Positions 7,109-15,995 are shown, counted from the first letter of the stretch. The stretch: DNA of 22,742 nt from an uncultured Rhodospirillaceae bacterium (GCA_900550445.1 URSF01000035.1:1-22742); one strand, 5' to 3'. The notes: generated by a model not told the origin, from the sequence alone. Made by a program: numbers and translations.

Positions 7109-9021
7109 AACGTCTGTTCCTTTCCGGTTGAAAAGATCAAAAACACCAGCCCCAAACACATCAAAAACAGTCCTGATCCGGCCAGAGGCAAAAGCGGATA
7201 TTCCGCCGTGCGTATCGTCAGCAGATCTTCTCGCGTTTGTTCGGCACGGATCAGACGGAAAGTAAACCGACCGATCTGCAGTAATGTAGCGTCCAGTTTC
7301 TTTTCCGGCCATTGAAAAACGGGTTTTCCGCTTAATAATCCGGCTGCTGGCGTACCGGCTTCATTGGTGCAGGCAAGCCGGTATTGCGCCGTACCGGCTG
7401 CGGTTTTCCCCGATAATGCCTCAATCCGGCAGGGCAGGGCTACTTCAGAGGAGGCTTCGGATATTGACATGGTTGCCGACGTGTCTTTGCCGTTAAACAC
7501 GCAGTAAGCCAGAGCCGCTGAAAAGATCAAGATTCCCGCGGCGTTAAAAAACAGGCCGTACGTTAACGCGCTGGTATTCTTTAACATTTCCAGCACTGCC
7601 GAAAATGATGAAGGAATTTTTACGGATCTCGCCGTTAAAAAGGAATTAAAGATCAGTACGGCCGGCAGAAAAGACAAAACAATCGGCAGACCGTTGTCGA
7701 CTTCCAGCAGGCAAAAACAGATCCCCGTTAAGGCTGTTCCCCAGAACCACAGATCCGTTTTCCAATCGGTTTTAACCCACCCTCTGCCCAGCGAGCGTTT
7801 TTTAAAAGCGATGAAGAAAAAGAAAGTAAAGGCAATGCCCGTCGTCGTTAAGATATCTTTGAACAATGCCGGCAGCAAACGCAGCGGCAGATCGGGCAGA
7901 AACATAAACAGCGTCGGCATCAGGGACAGTGCCCCGATACTGAACCCGGCGGTCAGCAGAGCGGCCGCGGCCAGACCGACAAAGCTTTCACGCGAAAAAA
8001 CAAAAAAATTGTTTTCCGGCAAAGACCGTTTAATCATCACGGAACTTAAAAACAGGAAAAAGCAGGTCATTCCCGCAAAAGCGCATAAAGCCGTTACGGG
8101 ATTGGGAAAATAAACTTCATCGGCGGATAAGGAAAACAGCCGGTATTCCGCCGCGAAGAAATCGGCGCTGAAAAAAGCCAGTCCCGCCGCGGCAAAAACG
8201 ATGATCCAGTTGGTGAAAACGCGGGAATACCGGCAGAAAAACAATAAAATCGCCTGTCCAGCCGTCAGGATAAAAACGGACAGCAGCAGTGAATTGTCCG
8301 GCGTCCACTGCCATAAAGCGCCGTTTTCCGCCGTTGTAAAGCCGGTCATCAGTTTTGATCCCAGCGCGCAGATCAGGCATGTCAGGGCAAACAGACAGCC
8401 GCGCAAAGCCGGCGTTACGAATTGCCTTCCTTTGGAATACATGCTGATTATTTTGATAAACGAGATGATCAAAGCCGCATAAGCCGCGAAAATAAACAAG
8501 AGTTCCAATGTCTTATGCGCCGGCCGCCATTCCGGATTAAAACCGACGCCTTCAAAGGGCGGTTCTTCGATTCTGACGAACGGATCCGCCGTCGACAGCA
8601 TTAATGTCAGCAGGAAAAAGATCAAAAAACCGGCGGAAAACAAATAACGCCCTCTTTCCTGATAAGTCGCCAGATCTTTTTTGGAAAAACCGATCAACGT
8701 AAAAACCGACAGAGCAATAATGAAAGTGAAGAAAAATCCTTCACGCGAAGAACAAAAAGCCTGCAGGGCGTAAAACAGGCTGCTTTGCGAATCAAAAGTT
8801 TCAAAAACAACAGCTAAGGAAAAATCATGAACGGCAAAACCGTACAGCAGAACAAAAAAAGCGAACATCAGCAGCGCCGAAGTAAAACAAGCGCCTCTGA
8901 ACCCCAGCCTGATCGCGACGGCGGAACCGCCGGACCATAACGTCGGCGTCAGCAGCAAAGTCTGCAGCCCGACGGCGGCCAGAGCAAATATAATTGTATA
9001 GTGAGCAAGTTCAATCAGCAT
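7105..9021 (-). CDS. ccmF: divergent CcmF/CycK haem lyase subunit
   Basis: CcmF is the core of the cytochrome c haem ligase in the inner membrane. The 638-residue, roughly 14-helix protein starts MLIELAHYTIIFAL, close to the usual family start. It keeps DFSLAVVFE (66-74), the loop PPFEGVGFNP (154-163) and a histidine at H169 where family members have the HPP haem ligand. Other hallmarks are eroded: the HEGS stretch reads REGF (93-96). The WWD region, normally W-G-x-W-W-x-W-D-P-x-E-N, is reduced to GALWQWTPDN (234-243). The start at 9021 has AAAGG upstream, while the ATG at 9036 has none. It is the first gene of the ccmFGHI operon; ccmABCDE are not in the window. It could be a specialised or weakened ligase, but its context makes a Ccm role likely. 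Confidence 0.85.
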   Translation of the reverse strand: MLIELAHYTIIFALAAVGLQTLLLTPTLWSGGSAVAIRLGFRGACFTSALLMFAFFVLLYGFAVHDFSLAVVFETFDSQSSLFYALQAFCSSREGFFFTFIIALSVFTLIGFSKKDLATYQERGRYLFSAGFLIFFLLTLMLSTADPFVRIEEPPFEGVGFNPEWRPAHKTLELLFIFAAYAALIISFIKIISMYSKGRQFVTPALRGCLFALTCLICALGSKLMTGFTTAENGALWQWTPDNSLLLSVFILTAGQAILLFFCRYSRVFTNWIIVFAAAGLAFFSADFFAAEYRLFSLSADEVYFPNPVTALCAFAGMTCFFLFLSSVMIKRSLPENNFFVFSRESFVGLAAAALLTAGFSIGALSLMPTLFMFLPDLPLRLLPALFKDILTTTGIAFTFFFFIAFKKRSLGRGWVKTDWKTDLWFWGTALTGICFCLLEVDNGLPIVLSFLPAVLIFNSFLTARSVKIPSSFSAVLEMLKNTSALTYGLFFNAAGILIFSAALAYCVFNGKDTSATMSISEASSEVALPCRIEALSGKTAAGTAQYRLACTNEAGTPAAGLLSGKPVFQWPEKKLDATLLQIGRFTFRLIRAEQTREDLLTIRTAEYPLLPLAGSGLFLMCLGLVFLIFSTGKEQTL

Positions 9022-9160
9022 TTTCGGCCTTTGCATGAAACGGTATCTCAGTCAGGTTAGAAAACTCTTGTTCTTTTTGCAAGAATCAAAAGACGGCTTT
9101 TCTTTTTTTTTAGGCTGTGATAAGATACAAAAAATAAAAAGTTTGACAGGGAAAACTTTT

Positions 9161-9409
9161 ATGTCTGAAAGATTAAACGCTCAACGCAGTTTCACAGGGT
9201 TAAAAGCCGGGGATAAAGCTGTCGTCGCCGGTTTTTTAAAGGGAAACGCGGCTTATCGCAAAAAGTTGCTGGCCATGGGGGTAACGCCCGGCACGCCGTT
9301 TGAAGTCGTCAGGATCGCTCCGTTCGGCGACCCGGTTGAAATCATGATCCGCGGTTATCTGGTTTCTCTGCGCCGCGAAGAAGCGTCTTTAATTTCTGTT
9401 TGCGACTAA
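9161..9409 (+). CDS. feoA: ferrous iron transport protein A (FeoA)
   Basis: FeoA is a small cytosolic SH3-like protein that assists FeoB. The 82-residue product shows the family pattern: AVVAGFLKGNAAYRKKLLAMGVTPGTPFEVV, then GDPVEIMIRGYLVSLRREEA. The ATG at 9161 is used because AGGG lies about nine bases upstream and the FeoA domain starts soon after; the frame is open back to 9035 but that part overlaps the divergent ccmF end. feoB begins 19 bases downstream. The 9037-9160 spacer is AT-rich and has a TAAGAT hexamer at 9121-9126 that could be a -10 element. I could not make out a convincing Fur or Irr site. Confidence 0.95.
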   Translation: MSERLNAQRSFTGLKAGDKAVVAGFLKGNAAYRKKLLAMGVTPGTPFEVVRIAPFGDPVEIMIRGYLVSLRREEASLISVCD

Positions 9410-9428
9410 ACGGCCGGGATTTAATAAG

Positions 9429-11570
9429 ATGTCTTTTTATAAAACAGCGGCTTTGATTGGTAATCCGAACTGCGGAAAAACGACTCTTTTTAACGCTTTG
9501 ACGGGATCGCATCAGTATGTGGGCAACTGGCCGGGCGTAACGGTTGAAAAAAAATCGGGTTTTTTTGAACAAAACGGCGTTAAAGTCGAAGTCGTCGACC
9601 TGCCGGGGGTTTATTCTTTAAGCGTCGTTTCCAGCGCGTCCGAAGATGAAAAAATCACGCGCGACTACCTGCTGTTTAACAGGCCGGACTGCGTTGTCAA
9701 TATTCTGGACGCTTCTAATCTGGAACGCAACTTGTACATGACGGTGCAGCTGTTTGAAATGCACCTGCCGGTTATTCTGGTTTTAAACATGATGGATACG
9801 GCGGCGGCGGCGAAAATTAAAATCGACGTTTTGGCTTTGGCGCATATTTTCAATGTGCCGGTTATTCCGATGGTCGCTTCCAAAGTCAGGGGCGTTGAAG
9901 AACTGAAAAAGCAGATTGTCCGGGCCGATTTGCGGATTAATGAAAATTTTGTCATTCCGTACGCTCCGAATGTTGAAAGCGCTGTCGGCGAATTGCTGCC
10001 CTGTGTGTCGCCGGCGGCGGAAAAAAACGGCTGGGCCGCCCGCTGGCTGGCGATTCATCTGCTGGACGGGGATATTGATCCGCGTTTGTTCGGTTCCGAA
10101 GAAAATAAAGCGAAAATTGAACGGATCAGAGATTCTTTTCCCGAAAAATATCGGGAAGACGCCGATACGATGGTTGCGGACGGACGTTACGGGTTCATTA
10201 CGGAAATCAGCCGGAAACTGATTACGCGTTCCGACCGGCTGTCAAAAACGGTAACGGAAATGATCGACCGGGTCGCGCTGGGAAAATATACGGGCATGCC
10301 TTTGTTTTTTGTGGTGATGTACCTGATGTTTTTATGGACGATTTCGCTGGGGAATCTGTTGATTGATCCGATTGCGGAATTCGGCGACGAATACATGGTC
10401 GCGGGTTTTTCTTCTTTGATGACGTCTTTGCATGTGCCGCAATGGCTGAATATTTTCCTGTCCGAAGGGGTCGGACGCGGCGTCAGCACGGTGGCGACGT
10501 TCGTTCCGCCGATCGGGTTTTTGTTTTTGTTTTTGTCCGCTTTGGAAGATTCGGGATACATGGCGCGCGGCGCGTTTGTCATGGACAAGCTGATGCGCGG
10601 GTTTAATCTGCCCGGAACGGCGTTCGTTCCGATGATCGTCGCTTTCGGCTGCACGGTTCCGGCCGTTATGGGGACCCGGATTTTATCGTCCCGGCGCGAC
10701 AGGCTGATTACGCTGATGATGACGCCTTTTATGTCCTGCGGCGCCAGACTGCCGGTATACGCTTTGTTTGCGACGGCGTTTTTTGACACGCAAGGGGCGA
10801 ATATTGTGTTTTCTTTGTATTTGATCGGCATTTTTATTGCCGTGACAACGGGCATTTTGTTTAAAAAGACCTTGTTTAAAGGAAAGCCGGTTCCTTTGAT
10901 TTTGGAAATGCCGCCGTATCATTTGCCGACGATTAAAAACATGGCCGTCAGGACTTGGGACAGGCTGCGCGGTTTTATTGTCCGGGCCGGCGCGCTGATC
11001 GTGCCGCTGGTGATTGTGTTAAATCTGTTAAACGCGGTTGATTTTAAAGGGAACTTTATTCCGCAAACGCCGGAAAAATCCGTCCTGTCGTCAATCGGCA
11101 AATCGATTACGCCGGTGTTTGAACCGATGGGAATTACGGAACACAACTGGCCGGCGACCGTAGGGTTGTTTACCGGCGTTATGGCCAAAGAAGCCATTAT
11201 CGGAACACTGGACGCGCTGTATGCCGATCTGGCCGAAGGCGAAACGTCGACCGAACGTTTGGTTGTTTTATTTGACGGAAAGGTCGGCGCGTTTGCTTAT
11301 CTGTTGTTTGTTCTGCTTTATATGCCCTGCCTGTCGGCAATGGGGGCGATTGCCAAAGAATTCAGTCTGGGGTGGGCGGGATTTGTAATGATTTGGACGA
11401 CGGGGCAGGCGTATCTGCTCTCGACGCTGTTTTACCAATGTGCTATTATACAAAGAAATGTTTTGTATTCCGGGGGTTGGATCGCCGGGATTGTTTTAAC
11501 CGAGCTGGCTGTTTTTACCGCTTTGTATTTTGCCGGGAAAAGGAGGCAGTATGATTCTTTCCGAGATTAA
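9429..11570 (+). CDS. feoB: ferrous iron transporter FeoB (GTPase-permease)
   Basis: FeoB is the main bacterial ferrous iron importer: a cytosolic G domain fused to a membrane permease. The 713-residue protein has G1 GNPNCGKT (11-18), G2/switch I in GNWPGVTVE (32-40), G3 DLPG (57-60), G4 NMMD (120-123) and a likely G5 around VASK. The helical GDI domain follows to about residue 270. The C-terminal half carries two Gate domains with multiple membrane helices and conserved cysteine-bearing stretches (AFGCTVPAVMGTR, FMSCGARLPVYALF). It is somewhat shorter than the E. coli protein. feoC starts inside its last 20 bases, so translation is coupled. Confidence 0.97.
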   Translation: MSFYKTAALIGNPNCGKTTLFNALTGSHQYVGNWPGVTVEKKSGFFEQNGVKVEVVDLPGVYSLSVVSSASEDEKITRDYLLFNRPDCVVNILDASNLERNLYMTVQLFEMHLPVILVLNMMDTAAAAKIKIDVLALAHIFNVPVIPMVASKVRGVEELKKQIVRADLRINENFVIPYAPNVESAVGELLPCVSPAAEKNGWAARWLAIHLLDGDIDPRLFGSEENKAKIERIRDSFPEKYREDADTMVADGRYGFITEISRKLITRSDRLSKTVTEMIDRVALGKYTGMPLFFVVMYLMFLWTISLGNLLIDPIAEFGDEYMVAGFSSLMTSLHVPQWLNIFLSEGVGRGVSTVATFVPPIGFLFLFLSALEDSGYMARGAFVMDKLMRGFNLPGTAFVPMIVAFGCTVPAVMGTRILSSRRDRLITLMMTPFMSCGARLPVYALFATAFFDTQGANIVFSLYLIGIFIAVTTGILFKKTLFKGKPVPLILEMPPYHLPTIKNMAVRTWDRLRGFIVRAGALIVPLVIVLNLLNAVDFKGNFIPQTPEKSVLSSIGKSITPVFEPMGITEHNWPATVGLFTGVMAKEAIIGTLDALYADLAEGETSTERLVVLFDGKVGAFAYLLFVLLYMPCLSAMGAIAKEFSLGWAGFVMIWTTGQAYLLSTLFYQCAIIQRNVLYSGGWIAGIVLTELAVFTALYFAGKRRQYDSFRD

Positions 11571-11796
11571 AGATTATCTGCAGGAGCAGGGGCAGGCGTC
11601 GTTAAAAGACATTGCCGTTAAGTTTGACCTGCCGGAATCGGCGCTGCAGGAAATGCTGGCGCATTGGGAACGCAAAGGCAAAATCGGCCGGCTGGACAGT
11701 TCCCACTGCGTAAATCCGTGCGGACAGAAATGTTCGTCCTGCCCGCTGCAATGCCTGATGATTTATCAATGGAAACAGCCGGATCAAAAGTCCTGA
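11551..11796 (+). CDS. feoC: FeoC-like winged-helix protein with cysteine cluster
   Basis: This is the small third member of the Feo system, proposed to regulate or stabilise FeoB. The 81-residue protein has an N-terminal winged-helix region (1-50: MILSEIKDYLQEQG, then a recognition-helix-like stretch to GKIGRL). A short C-terminal cluster holds cysteines at 53, 57, 61, 64 and 68, the arrangement that binds an iron-sulfur cluster in Klebsiella FeoC. The start at 11551 is marked by a perfect AGGAGG four bases before the ATG, which lies within the 3' end of feoB (20-base overlap). Its stop is one base from that of the convergent phosphorylase gene, leaving no room for a dedicated terminator. 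Confidence 0.88.
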   Translation: MILSEIKDYLQEQGQASLKDIAVKFDLPESALQEMLAHWERKGKIGRLDSSHCVNPCGQKCSSCPLQCLMIYQWKQPDQKS

Positions 11797-11797
11797 G

Positions 11798-13303
11798 CTA
11801 ATAAGTAACGCCGGACGACATGATTTTATAACCGCAGTCCCCTTCGGCCAGACCGTTGGCAAAAGCGAACGAGGTAGGCTTGCAGGCATAAATACGGTAA
11901 AGGACTTCGCCTTGTTCGACTTCATCGCCGACTTTTTTCATCAAATCAATGCCCGCGCCTTTATCGGCGGGCGCGCCGGCCGTCATGGCAATCCGGTTTA
12001 AAATCTGTCCGTCGATTTCGGCGACGACGCCCGATGTTTCTGCCGTGATATCGCGCGTCAACTGTCCCAAAGGCGGCGGAGTCTGCTTACCCTGAGCATG
12101 GACGATTTGACTCATGACTTCCAGCGCGCGGCCGGAATCCAAAATATCGCGCGCCTGATAATACCCCTGTCCGCCGCGCAGCTGCGGATCGAATTCCAAC
12201 ACTTTTCCCGCCATAAAAAGCGCTTTTTCACGCAAATCCTGCGGTGCGTCTTCACGGCAGCGCAGCACTTTCATGACGTCGCGGGCTTCCAGTACGGGGC
12301 CGATGCCGTTGCCTACGGGTTCGGATCCGTCCGTAACGATCACGTCAATTTTCATCGACAGCATGTCGCCGACGTATTCAAACAGCTTGCGCAGACTCAT
12401 CGCCTCGCTCATGTTGCGGATTTTTGCCGTTTTGCCGACGGGAATGTCAACCAGCAGATGCGTAATGCCCATGGCGATTTTGCTGGATAAAATCGAAGCG
12501 ACGATCTGCTGGGGCGTGCTGATGCCCAAAGCGCGTTCCAGACTCATCAATAGATCTTCGGTCGCCGACATGGCCAGCCGCCGGCCGTCCAGAACCATGC
12601 AACCGCCGATTTCATTAACGGCCGCGGCGGTTTCTTCTTCGGACAATTCGACGTTTGCCAGAACTTCCATCGCGTCCGCGGCGCCGGAACAGGACGTTAC
12701 GCTGCGCGTCATTGTGCTGGGCATGCACAGCCCGTAGGCGATCGCGATCGGCACGACGATCATTGTCGTCCGGTTGGCCGGGATACCGCCGATACAGTGT
12801 TCGTCAACAACCAGATCGATCCCCCAGTCGGCCGGCCGGCGGTATTCGATCAGCGCTTCGGTCATTGACAGGACTTCTTGCGGAGACATGAAACTGGCGT
12901 TGGAAACCAGAAAAGCGGCCAGTTCGATCGGCGTATAACGGTATGCGGCCAGATCGGCAATAATACTTTTATATTCTTTTGCGCTTAAAATGCCGCCGTT
13001 GATTTTGCGGCGCACGGAATCAATGCTGGCCGGCGGCGGCGCCGGAGAAATAGCCACTTCGGATCCTTCGGCCATGCTGATCAGATGGAAAGCTTGATTA
13101 GTTAAAGCGATTTCATCGGGTTTAACGATTGTTTCGTCTTCGCACACATAGACGCTGGCAAACAACGGTTGCAATCCGCCGTGAATCTCAATACGACCGG
13201 CGGTCAGATTGACATCGTCGGTTTGAAATTCGGGGCATCGTTTATGAATGAAAACGATGTTTTCCTTTCCGGTATCGATCGGCAGATGTTTCAGACGTAA
13301 CAT
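11798..13303 (-). CDS. AMP/thymidine phosphorylase family protein (long archaeal-type form)
   Basis: This 501-residue member of nucleoside phosphorylase family 3 has the extra N-terminal domain (about 1-80) seen in archaeal AMP phosphorylase and in a bacterial group annotated as putative thymidine phosphorylase. Visible landmarks are INGGILSAKEY, DEHCIGGIPANRTTMIVVPI, the serine-rich phosphate-site stretch TMTRSVTSCSGAADAMEVLA and DGSEPVGNGIGPVLEA, ending in a pyrimidine-phosphorylase C-terminal domain. AMP phosphorylase makes ribose 1,5-bisphosphate from AMP; thymidine phosphorylase makes deoxyribose 1-phosphate. Sequence alone does not decide between them, and no ribose-1,5-bisphosphate isomerase or RuBisCO gene is nearby. 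AAGGA lies 12 bases before the ATG, a long spacing. The gene is convergent with feoC and divergent from the lipoprotein operon. Confidence 0.88.
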   Translation of the reverse strand: MLRLKHLPIDTGKENIVFIHKRCPEFQTDDVNLTAGRIEIHGGLQPLFASVYVCEDETIVKPDEIALTNQAFHLISMAEGSEVAISPAPPPASIDSVRRKINGGILSAKEYKSIIADLAAYRYTPIELAAFLVSNASFMSPQEVLSMTEALIEYRRPADWGIDLVVDEHCIGGIPANRTTMIVVPIAIAYGLCMPSTMTRSVTSCSGAADAMEVLANVELSEEETAAAVNEIGGCMVLDGRRLAMSATEDLLMSLERALGISTPQQIVASILSSKIAMGITHLLVDIPVGKTAKIRNMSEAMSLRKLFEYVGDMLSMKIDVIVTDGSEPVGNGIGPVLEARDVMKVLRCREDAPQDLREKALFMAGKVLEFDPQLRGGQGYYQARDILDSGRALEVMSQIVHAQGKQTPPPLGQLTRDITAETSGVVAEIDGQILNRIAMTAGAPADKGAGIDLMKKVGDEVEQGEVLYRIYACKPTSFAFANGLAEGDCGYKIMSSGVTY

Positions 13304-13400
13304 AAAACGAAAAAATCCTTATTTTATCTTTCTCAATTTAGCAGGAGGCCTTTGGAATTTCTACTTTTTTTTCACGATTGTTTTTAAACAAGATGACAAC

Positions 13401-13429
13401 TTGAAAATCGAGACGCTTTGTTTTATCCT
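13401..13429 (+). promoter_or_regulatory. sigma-70-like promoter for the lipoprotein/PEGA operon
   Basis: TTGAAA (13401-13406) and TATCCT (13424-13429) are separated by 17 bases. They lie about 35 bases upstream of the lipoprotein ATG, which has AGGTGG as ribosome binding site (13451-13456). The spacing and placement suit a housekeeping promoter; the match of the -10 is partial. Confidence 0.5.
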
Positions 13430-13463
13430 GAAAAAAATTTGTAAACTTTCAGGTGGTAAACAA

Positions 13464-14057
13464 ATGAAGAACGTATTTCGTATTTTTTATGTTTTTGCCG
13501 CGGTCGTTGCTTTGTCGGCATGCGCTTCGGCTCCGAAAGATGTGGTTTTGGCTCGTTCCGATGATTTGTCTTCGCGTCCGGATTGGGTCAGCGAAGAAGA
13601 AACCTTTAAGATTGAAAAAGGTACGGTTTATATGTTGGGCACGCATGAAATGCCGGTGGCCGGCAAACGTGTTTCAACGGGTTACCGGATTGCGGAAAAC
13701 AACGCGAAAGCCGGTTTGTCCGGTGCCATTGAACAGCGTTTGAACTTTATTTTCCAAAACGCCGAAGAAGGGGATTCGATGGGCGCGGATCAGACACGCT
13801 TTATCGGCGGGGAAACCAGCAAACTGGTCGCTTCTTCAATCCGCCCGGCCAACCGTTATTGGGAAAAAGTCTCCGTTGTCGTTGACGCGGACGGAACACG
13901 TGACGTGATTTACCGTATTTTTGTTCGTGTTTCAATGCCCGAAGCCGATTTTAAAAAGGCTATTCAGGAAGCGATTAAACGTAATGCCGGCAAAAAAGGA
14001 ATTTCCGAAGACTTTGCCAAAAAAGTTGACGCGCACTGGGATCAGATGAGCGAGTAA
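13464..14057 (+). CDS. LPP20-like lipoprotein
   Basis: This is a predicted lipoprotein of 197 residues. The signal sequence ends in the lipobox LSAC with the lipidated cysteine at C20; alanine follows, so outer-membrane sorting is expected. The mature part has RPDWV, an aromatic/GT stretch (KGTVYMLGTHEM), and then alternating alanine-rich helix and strand (ISTGYRIAENNAK-like pattern, later VYR-type strands). This resembles the LPP20 family, whose members occur in envelope or motility-associated clusters without a settled biochemical role. The ATG at 13464 is chosen because of AGGTGG upstream and the signal peptide; the longer open frame back to 13248 is not credible. The triple-PEGA gene follows six bases after its stop, so the two are surely co-transcribed. 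Confidence 0.75.
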   Translation: MKNVFRIFYVFAAVVALSACASAPKDVVLARSDDLSSRPDWVSEEETFKIEKGTVYMLGTHEMPVAGKRVSTGYRIAENNAKAGLSGAIEQRLNFIFQNAEEGDSMGADQTRFIGGETSKLVASSIRPANRYWEKVSVVVDADGTRDVIYRIFVRVSMPEADFKKAIQEAIKRNAGKKGISEDFAKKVDAHWDQMSE

Positions 14058-14063
14058 ATACTT

Positions 14064-15983
14064 ATGATTCGTTTGAACAGGCTTCGGGCGGTTGTGCTGG
14101 CCGCCGTTTTCTTCGCGGCTCAGGCGGCTTTTGGCGCTCAGACATGGACGACGTCAACGCCCAAAGCTGATTCAAACTATAAGTACTATGTCGGCCGCGG
14201 CGAGGCCGATTCCGAAAAAGCCGCTTTTGATCAGGCGGTTAAGGACGCTTATGATCAGGCGGCCAGAGAAAACTTTCCGGCCGAATATTCGTATCAGGCG
14301 GACATCTACCAAACCGAAAGTTCCGCCTATTTAACCGAACGAACAATCGTTTCCGGCATTTCGGCGCGCTTCGACGGCTTTGAAAAAGAAGACGAGTTTA
14401 TTCAAAAAACCGGCGAAGGCTACAGCGTCAAACTGCTGTATCGGTTTTCCAAAAAGGCGATCGCGCAGGAAAAAGAACGCCTGAAAAAAATTGCCGATAC
14501 TCCCAGAAAAAGACAGATGTCCGTCGTCGGCAGCAAATCTGACGCGGCTAAGGGCGTTTTAATCGTTGAAACCGATCCGGTTGACGGGGCTGCCGTTTAT
14601 GTCGACGGCGACCGGTATGGTCAGACGCCGATGACGCTGTACGGTTCTTTGTCGGCCGGGCGGCATTCTTTGCGCATTGACCACCCGCGTTATCAAACGG
14701 TTAATGAAAATATAATTACCGTGCCGGGAAAGACGGTGCGCGTCAAAAAAACGCTGCTGCCGGCTTTCGCAACGATATCCGTAACGACGGATCCCGTTAA
14801 TGCTGACGTTTATCTGGACGGCCGGCCGGTCGGCACGGCGCCTTTGACGTATGACAGAATTCCGGTTGAGGAAGAAATCACGATCAGTCTGCGTCATGAA
14901 GAAATGGAAAGAATGTCCGTTCCGGTTACTTTGAAAAAGGGCGAAGTCCGGCCGATGAACATCGTTCTGCCGGAAAAGTCGGCTAAAATTTCGATTTTTT
15001 CTTTTCCGCAAAACGCCGAAGTCTTTATTGACAAGCGGCGCGTCGGGTTGACGCCGGTACGGAATTATCCGATTGCACGCGGATCACATACCTATACTGT
15101 GGAAAAAGAAGGCTATGAACCCGTTACGCGTTCTTTTGCCGCAAAGGGCGGGGAAATTTTAAGCGAAACGGCGGAGTTGAAAGCGCTGGCACGGGAACAG
15201 ACCGTTGTTCCCAAAAATAAATCCGCGGTTGTTGCCGGCGGTGTGGATAAATTTCATCGCTATGAGGAAATCCGTCCGCCTCAAAAACATTTAAACCTTT
15301 CTTCCGCCGCGACAGGCGAAGAAGTTCTGCTGGCGGCGATGAAGTGGTCGTATCCGTCTAACTTTATCCGTGCGCGCGCGTCGTACGTCAGACGCAAGGC
15401 GGGCGGCACGCTGTTTTTTGTGTTTTTGTCATTTGACGAAGACAACTATCGGGATTTGTTTGTCAAACCGCTTCGGCGCGCTTTAAAAAACGTATCAGAC
15501 GGTTCGCGCGCCGTGACGGAAAATCTGGATTGTTTTTATGAAGATAAAAAAGAAGGACAGATTATTTGCGCTTTTTCGCCGGCAAAAAGCGTTTCGGACA
15601 CGGTTTTTGTAAAAACATCGCCGGTCGATCACGGTTTTTTCAAGGATAAAGCAGACTTTGATTCCTTTGTCATGATGACCCAAGACGACGGGCGGCGTGA
15701 AAAAATAAAACCGTATGAACTCAGAAAGTTGGTTTTATCGGTTTACGACCGTTCGGGTAAAAAACATCAGATCGGCAATGCTGATTTGTATGTTGCGAAA
15801 TTTACGACGGATAAAAACAGAAACATCGTTTTTATGCCGTGGTTTAATGATGGTTATGAGTCTTTGGTTCAGGCTTTTCAGGCGCCCGATCTGGATCCGT
15901 CGGACGTCAGCCGCGTCGTCGTTCAGGTAACGCAGGGGACGCCGGCCGATGATCCGTATCCGCCGAACAGGAAAAGAGAGTAA
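14064..15983 (+). CDS. exported protein with N-terminal LPP20-like region and three PEGA domains
   Basis: This is a periplasmic or surface protein of 639 residues. It has a signal peptide (1-25) and then an LPP20-like region (about 37-145: YKYYVGRGEADSEKAAFDQAV and a VKLLYRFSKKA strand). Three successive PEGA domains follow at about 164-232, 236-302 and 307-373, each with the pattern T/F-x-P-x-x-A-x-V-Y/F-x-D and G-x-T/A-P. A C-terminal region of about 240 residues (from 400) is not recognised; it includes the motif-like stretch MKWSYPSNFIRARASYVRRKAGGTLFFVF split around residues 425-455. PEGA domains are beta-sandwich modules often found in envelope proteins that contact S-layer, glycan or protein partners. 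It lies between two lipoprotein genes, with gaps of six and twelve bases. The ribosome binding site is weak, consistent with coupling. Confidence 0.8.
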   Translation: MIRLNRLRAVVLAAVFFAAQAAFGAQTWTTSTPKADSNYKYYVGRGEADSEKAAFDQAVKDAYDQAARENFPAEYSYQADIYQTESSAYLTERTIVSGISARFDGFEKEDEFIQKTGEGYSVKLLYRFSKKAIAQEKERLKKIADTPRKRQMSVVGSKSDAAKGVLIVETDPVDGAAVYVDGDRYGQTPMTLYGSLSAGRHSLRIDHPRYQTVNENIITVPGKTVRVKKTLLPAFATISVTTDPVNADVYLDGRPVGTAPLTYDRIPVEEEITISLRHEEMERMSVPVTLKKGEVRPMNIVLPEKSAKISIFSFPQNAEVFIDKRRVGLTPVRNYPIARGSHTYTVEKEGYEPVTRSFAAKGGEILSETAELKALAREQTVVPKNKSAVVAGGVDKFHRYEEIRPPQKHLNLSSAATGEEVLLAAMKWSYPSNFIRARASYVRRKAGGTLFFVFLSFDEDNYRDLFVKPLRRALKNVSDGSRAVTENLDCFYEDKKEGQIICAFSPAKSVSDTVFVKTSPVDHGFFKDKADFDSFVMMTQDDGRREKIKPYELRKLVLSVYDRSGKKHQIGNADLYVAKFTTDKNRNIVFMPWFNDGYESLVQAFQAPDLDPSDVSRVVVQVTQGTPADDPYPPNRKRE

Positions 15984-15995
15984 AGGGAAAAACAG

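Noticed and set aside
7109..7312. N-terminal extension of CcmG back to 7312
   Set aside because: The extension overlaps ccmF coding sequence, and the ATG at 7108 gives a membrane anchor plus an ATGA junction.
9087..9110. AAAAG-ACGG-CTTTT followed by a T-run upstream of feoA, terminator-like
   Set aside because: The stem is only five mostly A-T pairs and lies at the head of divergent genes, where a terminator is not expected.
9143..9148. Perfect TTGACA before feoA
   Set aside because: It is only 12 bases from the feoA start codon and overlaps its ribosome binding site; no -10 follows at the right distance within non-coding sequence.
13248..13463. N-terminal extension of the LPP20-like protein
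   Set aside because: The extension crosses the 5' end of the divergent phosphorylase gene; the internal ATG has AGGTGG and starts a lipoprotein signal peptide.
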